Source: Flavobacterium sp. 1
GTDB lineage: Bacteria > Bacteroidota > Bacteroidia > Flavobacteriales > Flavobacteriaceae
Length of the DNA: 64,000 nt
Assembly (NCBI RefSeq): GCF_002797935.1
Contig: NZ_PGER01000001.1
Coordinates: forward strand, 3,100,001 to 3,164,000
Direction: 5' to 3'
The position numbers were made by a program, and so were the translations under genes. How positions within the stretch are numbered: position 1 is the first letter of the stretch; every line of letters begins with the position of its first letter. Positions 20,890-29,011 of this stretch are shown here, in pieces. The notes below the pieces were generated by a model. The model saw only the letters and a program-made list of their open reading frames with translations, was not told the origin of the DNA and made no database searches.

Positions 20890-22719
20890 CTATTGGCTTA
20901 TGCGCTCTATCTGACTGTTATTCAGATTAATTTTAAAATGATTTGAAGGCTGTCCATTCATTGTTTTCAGCACTATTTTTGACCACAAAACCAATTTCCC
21001 GTCACCCGATTTTTCTAACTGCTCGCATACCATTTGGTATTGCTTTAATCTCTTAGCGCCAATTTCCGGAATGGCTAATTCATCAGCATTTTTTAATCTG
21101 TAAAAATCAAATATCATATCAAAACCGGTCCATGATTCAAAATCTTGGAGAGTTAAATTATTGGATGACAATACTGCATCAACTGCTAAAGCATTTTTGT
21201 TGATTTGCAATAAATCTTTACCGGAAAGTTTTAAAATAGAAGCTAAAAAATCCACCGGAAAATCTTCTGGCAAAAACCGAAGACGCACTAATTCTTTCAG
21301 ATGCCATTGGGTGAAATCTTCATAATCTTTAGCTTTCAGAATCTCTTTATTCCAAATATTCGGGCTTTTTATATTTTGCAGATGGGCGTACTCTTCTTCA
21401 TAAAAAGGGAATAAACTGTTAAACTTTGGAACAGAACCCACCACGACCGTTTCTACCTCAACTTCAGAATTAGAATGAACAATCAGTATTTTATACGCTG
21501 GCATATAAGCGGCCAAGGAAGGCGTTTGAATATTAAATAAAGTATTGCCTTTTGCAGTTGTCCGTACTCCCGTATCGTTAATGTGCATGTGTCCTCCAAA
21601 ATGAATCTGGATACCTGCATCGGCAAATGTCTGGGCAACTTCTTCATTAGGCACTCTGTCCAGCTGCATTTTATTGGAACCAAAAAGAAGCTTCATTTCT
21701 GGTGAAGTATCATCGTTAAAATCGACCATCGGATAATGGCTGAAGGCAATCAGTATTTTTCCTCTTTGTTTTGCTTCTGCAGCCACTTTTTTTACCCAGT
21801 CTATTAAATGTTTTTTATAAATGAGCACATTGTTATAACCAATGCTTGCGCCTGAAAAATCATGCGGATTGTCTGCCAATCCTGATAATTTTTGATTTGG
21901 GACATACGCATTGGCATCGATTGCCAAAAGCCAGACTCCTTTTATTGGTTCAACCAAATAACTGGCATCGGGAAGTAATAAATTGGTGTTTTTAAGGACA
22001 TACGTTCTATTTTCTAATGCGGATGCTTTTAAAGCTTTATCAAAATCATAGTCTTCATACCCATAACTTGAAAAAGGCGTTTCCCAATACAAATAGTTTT
22101 TTTGTGGAAAGAAACCAAAATCCGCCATTACATTCAATGTCTCTTTGTAGCCTCCATTTTTTATATCAGAAGTAATAATAGGTTCCAATTGATTCTCCTC
22201 TTTGGTCAAGTTAGTTCTAGAACTGCTGATTATTTGTTCTTTACCGTCTTTGCCTAAAAAATCAGTTTTTGCCGCCTCCTGAGAAAAAGGCCGTACCGCA
22301 TCATGGTTTCCTGTTGTAACAAAAAATGACATGCTGTATTTTTTGGAATACTCATCCAGTATTTTTCTCAATCCTCTCACGTGAATTGGCTGTCCGTCAT
22401 CACTAAAATCCCCAGGAAGCACCACTTGCTTAATTCCTCTTTTCGAGATATCATTCAAGGCTTCCAAAAAGGCAAAATAATTTTCATTGAAAATTCGGGT
22501 AGAATGCAGCTGCGAGTTCATCGTCCTGATATTAGCATATTCGCCCGTTACCGGATTTTTGATTCCCTGATAATTATTGTCTTCAAATTTTGGAAAAATA
22601 TCCTGCAGATGAACATCAGCAATGAAAGCAATTTCCAGAGAAGGCTTCATTTCTTTTTGTTGTGATTTACAGGCATTAAAAGAAAGTAACAGCAGCATCA
22701 AACCCGATATTCTTAACAT
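20890..22719 (-). CDS. Exported metallophosphoesterase lipoprotein
   Basis: A 609-residue protein with a lipobox signal (SFNAC, Cys17). Calcineurin-like metal-site motifs are complete: ADVHLQD (Asp35, His37), PGDFSDDG (Asp104), TTGNHD (Asn138-Asp140), AFSHYP and GGHMHIN. After the about 430-residue catalytic part there is a C-terminal helical extension I do not recognise. The family includes phosphomonoesterases and phosphodiesterases. It starts 17 bp after the phospholipase C gene and is surely co-transcribed with it, so removal of phosphate from an inositol phosphate released by that enzyme is the simplest inference. Confidence 0.88.
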   Translation of the reverse strand: MLRISGLMLLLLSFNACKSQQKEMKPSLEIAFIADVHLQDIFPKFEDNNYQGIKNPVTGEYANIRTMNSQLHSTRIFNENYFAFLEALNDISKRGIKQVVLPGDFSDDGQPIHVRGLRKILDEYSKKYSMSFFVTTGNHDAVRPFSQEAAKTDFLGKDGKEQIISSSRTNLTKEENQLEPIITSDIKNGGYKETLNVMADFGFFPQKNYLYWETPFSSYGYEDYDFDKALKASALENRTYVLKNTNLLLPDASYLVEPIKGVWLLAIDANAYVPNQKLSGLADNPHDFSGASIGYNNVLIYKKHLIDWVKKVAAEAKQRGKILIAFSHYPMVDFNDDTSPEMKLLFGSNKMQLDRVPNEEVAQTFADAGIQIHFGGHMHINDTGVRTTAKGNTLFNIQTPSLAAYMPAYKILIVHSNSEVEVETVVVGSVPKFNSLFPFYEEEYAHLQNIKSPNIWNKEILKAKDYEDFTQWHLKELVRLRFLPEDFPVDFLASILKLSGKDLLQINKNALAVDAVLSSNNLTLQDFESWTGFDMIFDFYRLKNADELAIPEIGAKRLKQYQMVCEQLEKSGDGKLVLWSKIVLKTMNGQPSNHFKINLNNSQIERISQ

Positions 22720-22736
22720 ATAACTTTATTTTCTAA

Positions 22737-23807
22737 TTATTTTATTCGTTCAAAAGTATTGTTCTCAAAAGAAATCTTGAAATCCGATTTAAACAATTTG
22801 GATGGCAGATAATAATCGGTTGAGATGACTTGTGCTCCAGATGCTTTGGCTTTTTCAAACGAAGTATAATCATTTGTTCTAGCCTGCTTGGTATCAGAAT
22901 CTGCTCTGGTGCGAACCATATAACCTTTAGCCACTAATTCTTTAATATAGTCAAAATCCTTGATTGGGTCATTTATAATTCGGAATGCTGCTTCGGGATT
23001 TCCCTCTTTACTGTTAACAAATAAAATTCTGTTTTTTAACGAAAAATGATTTTCTAAATACCGATTGATTTTTTCTTCTTTTTCATCTAATACAAAAAGG
23101 AAACGCCCTTTCACGGCATTCAACTCCGGCCAGCCCTTTTTTAGAATTGCTTCTTCTAAAGTTTTGTGTTTTCCTCTAACCAAATCTGGTGTAATAAGCT
23201 GTTTAGCAGAAAAAACGCTTTTTATTTCTATATCAATGCTGTCCAAAGCTTTTGCAGTAAAAGGCAATGGCTTACGCAATTTTTCGATAACATCATCTTT
23301 AGTATTCATCAAAATAAAAATCGGCGTGTGATTCGGGTGTTTATCAGACCATTTTTTCAGAGCCAATAAGCCTTCCCTAAACAATAGATAATGACTTCTA
23401 AAATCAATATCCTGAATATGGAACATTTTCAAACCCGGTTTTTTAAGCTTTTGCTCTTTATCAAAAGCCATAGGTTCCTGCCCTAAATTTTTTACTATTT
23501 CCAATCCTTTTGGATTCGAGTAATAGCCACCGTTGGGGTCATATAAAACATCCAATTCTAAATTTCGTAATCCTAAATCCAGTTGTTCTTCCAAGGGAAT
23601 ATGACTATACTGCAGTGATTTTGCTCTTGAAGAATCCAGTTTAAACAAATAGTTGAACAAAGGTTCTTCAATAGCGATTTTATAAGAATTATGACTGCCA
23701 ATAACCTGAATGTCATTAAGATGTACACCATCATTTGTAAAACTGCAAATGATGACACCTAAAATTAATAGAACAGGACAATATTTTCGAATATTTACAA
23801 TCATCAT
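22737..23807 (-). CDS. Ca2+-dependent phosphoinositide phospholipase C-like enzyme
   Basis: A 356-residue exported PI-PLC-superfamily TIM-barrel protein (hydrophobic N-terminus to about residue 22). The order and residues match the Ca2+-dependent bacterial group that includes Streptomyces PLC1: IGSHNSYK (catalytic His39, Asn40), LGLRNLELDV (Ca ligands Glu84, Asp86) and MFHIQDIDFRSH (second catalytic His130). Later stretches FILMNTKDD and RTRADSDTKQAR also fit. Such enzymes cleave the phosphodiester of phosphatidylinositol-type lipids, giving inositol phosphate. Its ATG overlaps the TGA of the upstream GH28 gene (ATGA), so the two are translationally coupled; the phosphoesterase follows by 17 bp. 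Activity on inositol phosphorylceramide or GPI is inferred. Confidence 0.85.
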   Translation of the reverse strand: MMIVNIRKYCPVLLILGVIICSFTNDGVHLNDIQVIGSHNSYKIAIEEPLFNYLFKLDSSRAKSLQYSHIPLEEQLDLGLRNLELDVLYDPNGGYYSNPKGLEIVKNLGQEPMAFDKEQKLKKPGLKMFHIQDIDFRSHYLLFREGLLALKKWSDKHPNHTPIFILMNTKDDVIEKLRKPLPFTAKALDSIDIEIKSVFSAKQLITPDLVRGKHKTLEEAILKKGWPELNAVKGRFLFVLDEKEEKINRYLENHFSLKNRILFVNSKEGNPEAAFRIINDPIKDFDYIKELVAKGYMVRTRADSDTKQARTNDYTSFEKAKASGAQVISTDYYLPSKLFKSDFKISFENNTFERIK

Positions 23808-25390
23808 TTACTCTTAATTTCAAGTTTCTGTTCCAATAATTGATCTTCCAAAACGGCTGTAACAACGTTATTAAAGACAAGTTGTTTCTGTTTTTCTTTC
23901 GGAAGATCTACTGCTTCCATTTTTAAGTTTTGAACATCATCAAAAACAAAAGCTGGTCTAAAATCAGCATCCTCCAATGTTAATTTGATATTTTTCATAC
24001 TTAATCCATTTACATGTCTCACATAAAAACCATAAGCAGGCAATTCACCAAACATAGAAAATTCAGGATAATCTTTTACTGCTTCCGGTACTTGATTCAG
24101 TCGGTTTAACGGAATATAAGCCATTCCTTTTGAAGCTCTTCCCGGATAATTTATTTCAATGTTTTCTAAAGTTACATTTTCGACTGCATAACCTTCCAAA
24201 CCAACTATTGAAGAAGGAAACGGATTATGGAAAAAATCAACTTCCGGCCCTCTCAAATCATAATTGCTGTCTGGACGGCCAAATGGCACTTGAACTTTTA
24301 TATTTTTTATAGACACATTCTTTATACTTCCCGGTTTATCGCCGCTTCGCTGTCCCAACCGTATAAAAATGGCATTACCTGTATTTACTGCTTGTATGTT
24401 TGAAACATCAATGTTTTCAATAAAAGCACCATCTACAGATTCTAATGCAATGGCTGAACGAAAAGTATCGAGAACCTTAATATCTTTGATGGTCACATTT
24501 TTAAATCCGCCAAAAGAAGCGGTTCCAAATTTTATGGCACTGGCACTGGATTTAATCGTACAATTGGCAATATAAACCGAATCATTATAATATCCGGGGT
24601 AATATGATTTTAGACAAATACCGTCATCGGCAGCATTTATATCGCAGTTGGTTACCTTCACATTTCTACAATCCGTGATATCTATTCCGTCGTTGTTCCA
24701 ATACGAGCGGTTCACAATAGTAAGATTATCGAGCGTAAGATTACTGCATAATTCAAAGGACAATCCCCAGCAGGAAGCTTCTCCTGCTTTCAACCCTTCG
24801 ATTAAAACATTATCACACTGCGAAAAGCGAAGCAATTTGGGTCTCATGGTTTCGTTTGGCCTGTTTCTGCGAATGCTGTATTTTGGGTCAACAGCAATAC
24901 CGGCATGATGAAGGCTGTCGATATTCAAAGCCAATTTTAAACCCTGACCGTCTATTTTTCCTTTTCCTTTGAGTGAAATATTATTTGCTTTATGCCCTAA
25001 AATTAAAGCCATTTGGGAGTTGTCGTCATTTTTTAGAGAAACAGGTCTTCCCTCAAAAGCCATATTAAAGTAATCTTTGGGATTTGTGCTTCCCAATAAA
25101 ACCGATTCTTCTTCAAAATATAAGGTTACATTACTTTTTAATATAATGCTTCCTGACAAAAAGATGCCTTTAGGAAAAACTACCACGCCCCCTTTATTTT
25201 TGAAAGCAGCATCAATTGCTTTTTGAATAGCTGTTGTATTGACCGTTTTCCCATCTGCTTTTGAGCCATAATCCGTAATCAGAAACTCCTTTTGAGATTG
25301 AGTTACTTTTTGCGCATGGCACTTAAATCCAATTAAAAAATGACTGACCAATAAAGCAATAAAAAACAGTTTTAGCTTAATTTTTGACAT
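23804..25390 (-). CDS. Exported GH28-family glycoside hydrolase coupled to PI-PLC
   Basis: A 528-residue beta-helix protein with a signal peptide (to about residue 26) and the pectin-lyase-fold start ITDYGSKADGKTVNT. GH28 motifs: NNDGIDITDC (Asp of the general-acid region), AADDGICLKS (Asp pair) and SASAIKFGTAS. It differs clearly from the other GH28 at 7797 (longer, different motif sequences). Its stop overlaps the start of the phospholipase C gene, an unusual partner for a pectinase, which suggests its substrate is an alpha-linked uronic acid on an inositol-containing glycan. That is inference; a plain exo-galacturonidase or rhamnogalacturonan role is the alternative. Confidence 0.9.
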   Translation of the reverse strand: MSKIKLKLFFIALLVSHFLIGFKCHAQKVTQSQKEFLITDYGSKADGKTVNTTAIQKAIDAAFKNKGGVVVFPKGIFLSGSIILKSNVTLYFEEESVLLGSTNPKDYFNMAFEGRPVSLKNDDNSQMALILGHKANNISLKGKGKIDGQGLKLALNIDSLHHAGIAVDPKYSIRRNRPNETMRPKLLRFSQCDNVLIEGLKAGEASCWGLSFELCSNLTLDNLTIVNRSYWNNDGIDITDCRNVKVTNCDINAADDGICLKSYYPGYYNDSVYIANCTIKSSASAIKFGTASFGGFKNVTIKDIKVLDTFRSAIALESVDGAFIENIDVSNIQAVNTGNAIFIRLGQRSGDKPGSIKNVSIKNIKVQVPFGRPDSNYDLRGPEVDFFHNPFPSSIVGLEGYAVENVTLENIEINYPGRASKGMAYIPLNRLNQVPEAVKDYPEFSMFGELPAYGFYVRHVNGLSMKNIKLTLEDADFRPAFVFDDVQNLKMEAVDLPKEKQKQLVFNNVVTAVLEDQLLEQKLEIKSK

Positions 25391-25475
25391 TTTATTCTTT
25401 TATTATTTTACAATTTAAACAAGAACATACTAAACTAAAACCGTTTTCCATTGGCTCAAATTAAGGATAATCAGT

Positions 25476-26333
25476 CTATTTTATATAGGCTTCTAATTTA
25501 TCCAAAGTATTTAGTTCCTGTTCTCTTTCGCTTGAAGATATAATTTTTGTTTCTAAAGACACAGTTGGCTTAGAGATCAGCAGATACTGAGTTCCGTCAT
25601 CTGTATTTTTTACATAATCTTTAGGATTGTACTTTATTGCTGCTCCAATCCCTATAACTTCAGCAGCTACGTCTTCAGGATGTTTTCCCCATACGGCGAT
25701 ATAATTAGCTCCTTTTTTGGTTTCAAAATCTTTAAAATAATTTACTCCGGTAACAAACTGCACTTTTTCTCCAGTTAAGCTAACGGCTTCTACTTTAGCC
25801 TCTCTTTTTCCAGAAAATACGGTTACACGAACTAAAATATCTACTTTTTTCCCTTTGTAAGGAACTCCTCTTGAAATCATTTCCATCCATGAAGTAGTGT
25901 CTGTTTTTCCAACACGGGCTAAACGATTCGTAACCGGATTCAACGGCAATACTTTTTCTCCGTCCCAAAGGCGTATTCCTCCTAAACCAACAGTAGATGC
26001 AACTTTATAATAATCAGCTCCCCATCCTTCTTTTTGCTGTTCCGGAGTTGGATACCATTGTGCTTTTTTCAACTCTAAACCTGCTTTTGCTTTATTATAA
26101 ACGTCGATAGCCACTTTATCACTAAAATAAATTCTCAATGCCATCCACTCGTTTTCGATAGCAGGTCCGTGATGCCCGATTGTCTTGTATAAATCCCCTG
26201 ATTCTGAACCTATATCAGTCAGGTATGTTATTTTTTCTGATTTTTCGGCCTTCATATACAAACTGGTGTCTGTATTATTTTGTCCAAAACAAATACAGCA
26301 AAACAGCAAAGCGGCAATAAATGATAATTTCAT
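25476..26333 (-). CDS. DUF4861-family exported protein
   Basis: A 285-residue protein with a signal peptide ending near CFGQ (residue 18). The conserved stretches GHHGPAIENEWMALRIYF, GWGADYYKVASTVGLGG and LLISKPTVSLET fit DUF4861 as I remember it, a beta-sandwich family found in PULs for uronic-acid-containing glycans. No catalytic residues are established to my knowledge. It sits 84 bp downstream of the 597-residue unknown protein and 85 bp upstream of the GH28 gene, so these probably form one transcript and act on the same uronic-acid part of the substrate. Confidence 0.75.
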   Translation of the reverse strand: MKLSFIAALLFCCICFGQNNTDTSLYMKAEKSEKITYLTDIGSESGDLYKTIGHHGPAIENEWMALRIYFSDKVAIDVYNKAKAGLELKKAQWYPTPEQQKEGWGADYYKVASTVGLGGIRLWDGEKVLPLNPVTNRLARVGKTDTTSWMEMISRGVPYKGKKVDILVRVTVFSGKREAKVEAVSLTGEKVQFVTGVNYFKDFETKKGANYIAVWGKHPEDVAAEVIGIGAAIKYNPKDYVKNTDDGTQYLLISKPTVSLETKIISSSEREQELNTLDKLEAYIK

Positions 26334-26417
26334 AATTTCAATTATTTATGGATTAATTTTAATTTTCGTAAAATTAAAACAACCTTTCAAAAATACATGA
26401 AGAATTCCTTGATATTA

Positions 26418-28211
26418 TTAAGAAATTGTCATTTTATGATGAAAAGGCGTAAATCCTGTAATGTAAACATGCTCGCCATTGGTACGCAGACTGCCCTGAT
26501 GATAAGTATATTCTTCACTGTCCAAATTTTCTACGTTTAAATGTTCGCATTTTCCTGGTCCAAACTGTACAGTATCTGCTCCCAGCGAAAGCAATCCCAT
26601 TTCGGATTTAAGGAAATAATTCTTTTTTTCGTCCATTATGGCTCCAGTTATATTACTTCCTTCCTTGAAACACATTTCGATTGTCACTTCAACATTTGGA
26701 GGACCGTCAACTTTAAAATCTAAATTCAGCGTTCCATTGTCTTCAGTGATTTCGATTACCGTAACTTGTTTTTTCACATTGCTTTTAGTTCTGGAATCAA
26801 AATCCATTTTATTCCAAAATCGTCCATCCGGTGATTCGGATAATTTATAATCACCATCAGCTTTGCGAAATTCTTCCGCTAGAGGCTGGTAATAATCTGC
26901 TTCTTTAATCTCCTTCAAGATGTATTTATTTCCTTCTTTTACAATACCATCACTGCTAAAATAGCCCAATCTAAAAAACGAAGTGGACAGACGCATGTAT
27001 TTTAATATAGCATCGCCTTTTCTATACATCAAAAAGTTGGGATTTGAGGATCTTCCTGAAACAACCATAATCGGTTTATCATTACCTCCAAATAGTGTTA
27101 CAGAAATTTTTCCGCGTCTGATTCTTGCCAAATTAGATACTGCAAAAAACTTTTCAAAATCATTTACAACCTTGCCCTCAACAGGTATTTGTTTTCGAAA
27201 TTCCTCATTTTCCATAAAAAATACCAGCGAATCCGACAGTACATCATTGATAAAACTTGGAAGATTTTCAATAACAGTAACCATATAGGCAAACATTGGA
27301 TTATTAGTATGAATTGCCATATAACGGTATTGCAAATAAAATTTAACGACAGTCAGATTCATAAATTGATCCTGCCTTTTGGAATTGACAGTAACCAAAT
27401 CTCCGTTGGTTTCTGTATGATAATAACAGGTTGTCAGATTTTTGCTGACTATCTCCAATAATTCCGGTTTATGCAGCAAACCTGCCATAGTAATTAACGC
27501 TTTGTCAATAACCGCAGAGTAAACACCGCTTCTTTCTGAATAATCTCCATCTTCATTGATATAAATACCTTCAGCAAGCCATTCATTAATTCTTCGAATA
27601 TATCTTGGATCCGGATACAGGGAATTGATATTTGCCAAAGCTGCACAAATAACCCATCTGTGATTTGGAGTATGAACGCCTCCAGTAATCATAGCTTCTC
27701 CTGCATTTACAATAAACTTTTTCAATTTGTCTCTCAGTATCTCTAAATCTTTTTGCTTTTCCAGATTTAAAACTGCTGCGGCGGGACATATATATTCCAA
27801 AATAAAAGCTGTATCGGGTGGAGACTGCATATTTCCTCCAGCGTCTAATGTACCATCAGGATATTGCTCTTTCAGCAGAATATCTATTGCCTGATTTAGT
27901 TTATCGGCCAAAAGTTTGGACTTGTAATATTCGGATTTCGAATTGGAAATTGAAGCAGCCATAACTGCTATGGAGCTTGCTATAGGACGAAAATTACTTA
28001 CTCTTATGGTTGGGTCAAGTGGCGCTTTATTCAATATGCTCTTCACTTTGGCATCATTATTCAAAATGAGTTTTTTCATTAATTGAATATCCTCTTTTGC
28101 CGTATTGCTGTTTAAAAAATCATTTGCAGAAACAATATCACTAACCAAAGCCCCCGCTAATGTAAAGCCTCCTAGTTTGATAAATTCTCCACGGCTCATT
28201 TGATGTTTCAT
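26418..28211 (-). CDS. Exported protein of unknown family with helical-toroid plus beta layout (597 aa)
   Basis: I do not recognise a named family. The N-terminus (MSRGEFIKLGGFTLAGAL) looks like an export signal without the twin Arg of Tat. Residues about 35-330 are helical, with PNHRWVICAALANIN and EDGDYSERSGVYSAVIDKAL, reminiscent of the (alpha/alpha) toroid of heparinase/chondroitinase-type lyases, where Asn/His/Arg/Tyr form the site. Residues about 330-597 look beta-rich, like the sandwich that follows in such lyases. It neighbours DUF4861 and GH28. A uronic-acid lyase or hydrolase role is therefore a reasonable guess but not shown. Confidence 0.6.
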   Translation of the reverse strand: MKHQMSRGEFIKLGGFTLAGALVSDIVSANDFLNSNTAKEDIQLMKKLILNNDAKVKSILNKAPLDPTIRVSNFRPIASSIAVMAASISNSKSEYYKSKLLADKLNQAIDILLKEQYPDGTLDAGGNMQSPPDTAFILEYICPAAAVLNLEKQKDLEILRDKLKKFIVNAGEAMITGGVHTPNHRWVICAALANINSLYPDPRYIRRINEWLAEGIYINEDGDYSERSGVYSAVIDKALITMAGLLHKPELLEIVSKNLTTCYYHTETNGDLVTVNSKRQDQFMNLTVVKFYLQYRYMAIHTNNPMFAYMVTVIENLPSFINDVLSDSLVFFMENEEFRKQIPVEGKVVNDFEKFFAVSNLARIRRGKISVTLFGGNDKPIMVVSGRSSNPNFLMYRKGDAILKYMRLSTSFFRLGYFSSDGIVKEGNKYILKEIKEADYYQPLAEEFRKADGDYKLSESPDGRFWNKMDFDSRTKSNVKKQVTVIEITEDNGTLNLDFKVDGPPNVEVTIEMCFKEGSNITGAIMDEKKNYFLKSEMGLLSLGADTVQFGPGKCEHLNVENLDSEEYTYHQGSLRTNGEHVYITGFTPFHHKMTIS

Positions 28212-28278
28212 ACTGTCGTTCTTTAGTTGGTTTAAGTTAATATAGGGGCGTTTATGAAAAATTAGACATTAAATAATT

Positions 28279-28420
28279 TAAACACATAGAAACATAGGTT
28301 TTATGTTTAAAAAAGAATACGAAAAAGAAATACATTTCTTTCACATAGATAACTATGTGCATTTTAAATAAGTGAAACGCCTACTCTTAAATCTATAGAA
28401 TCTATGTTTCTATGTGTTAA
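28279..28420 (-). repeat. Family-2 terminal-inverted-repeat element, copy 2
   Basis: The ends are inverted copies of AACACATAGAAACATAG (28281 rightward and 28419 leftward). Inside is a small hairpin CACATAG/CTATGTG (28342-28348, 28353-28359). Its whole sequence matches the copy at 41036-41178 in reverse complement, including GGCGTTTCACTTATTT. It fills most of the gap between 28211 and 28438. Confidence 0.8.
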
Positions 28421-28437
28421 AAAACCACATTAACTTC

Positions 28438-29004
28438 TTACTTGTCAACTACCTTTACTAATGTCCAATTTATACCAAGCGGATTTTTCGTCATTTTGCA
28501 GATTAAAGGAAAATCAGGATTTTTCATTATCCACATTTCAGTTTCATCTATCTGCGCCACCACATGCAAAGCATCAACTGATTTTCCGTCAATTGAAACA
28601 CTGCTTTTATCGGTATTTGTATCTAAAACATAAGTGGTATTGTTATAAATAAACTTATTGTTTTTTAGTAAATCCTGATAGGCTGACCGCGAAATCATAA
28701 AAAATGTTTCAGTTGGCTTTAAATTTAAAACAGGAGAAGTTTCACCTTGATTATAGCATAATGCATTTCCGTTTTTCAAGCCTTCCGGCAATGTTACAAT
28801 ACTGCTTTTTACACCTCTTGTATCCATATTCAATACAAGTGTGTCCGTAACCTTTTTCGCTGTTAGCGACAAAGTCCTTGTTTGACCATGAAGCTTACAG
28901 ACATAATTTAATTCTGTTTTGTTTTTAATCGTGGGCATGTAGTCTTGTGCTTTCACTACTTGAAAAAGTGAACAAAAAACGATTGCTAAAAATATATTTT
29001 TCAT
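28438..29004 (-). CDS. Small exported protein, function unknown (188 aa)
   Basis: A signal peptide ends near VKAQ (residue 19). The mature protein is beta-rich, with ELNYVCKLHGQTRTLSL, a central TFFMISRSAYQDLL and a C-terminal MWIMKNPDFPLICKM. The layout recalls small DUF3108-like periplasmic proteins, but I cannot assign it. The gene starts 7 bp after the stop of the GH92 gene at 29012, so it is co-transcribed with the alpha-mannosidase and probably works with it (binding or accessory role, inferred). Confidence 0.7.
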   Translation of the reverse strand: MKNIFLAIVFCSLFQVVKAQDYMPTIKNKTELNYVCKLHGQTRTLSLTAKKVTDTLVLNMDTRGVKSSIVTLPEGLKNGNALCYNQGETSPVLNLKPTETFFMISRSAYQDLLKNNKFIYNNTTYVLDTNTDKSSVSIDGKSVDALHVVAQIDETEMWIMKNPDFPLICKMTKNPLGINWTLVKVVDK

Positions 29005-29011
29005 CTGCTGC

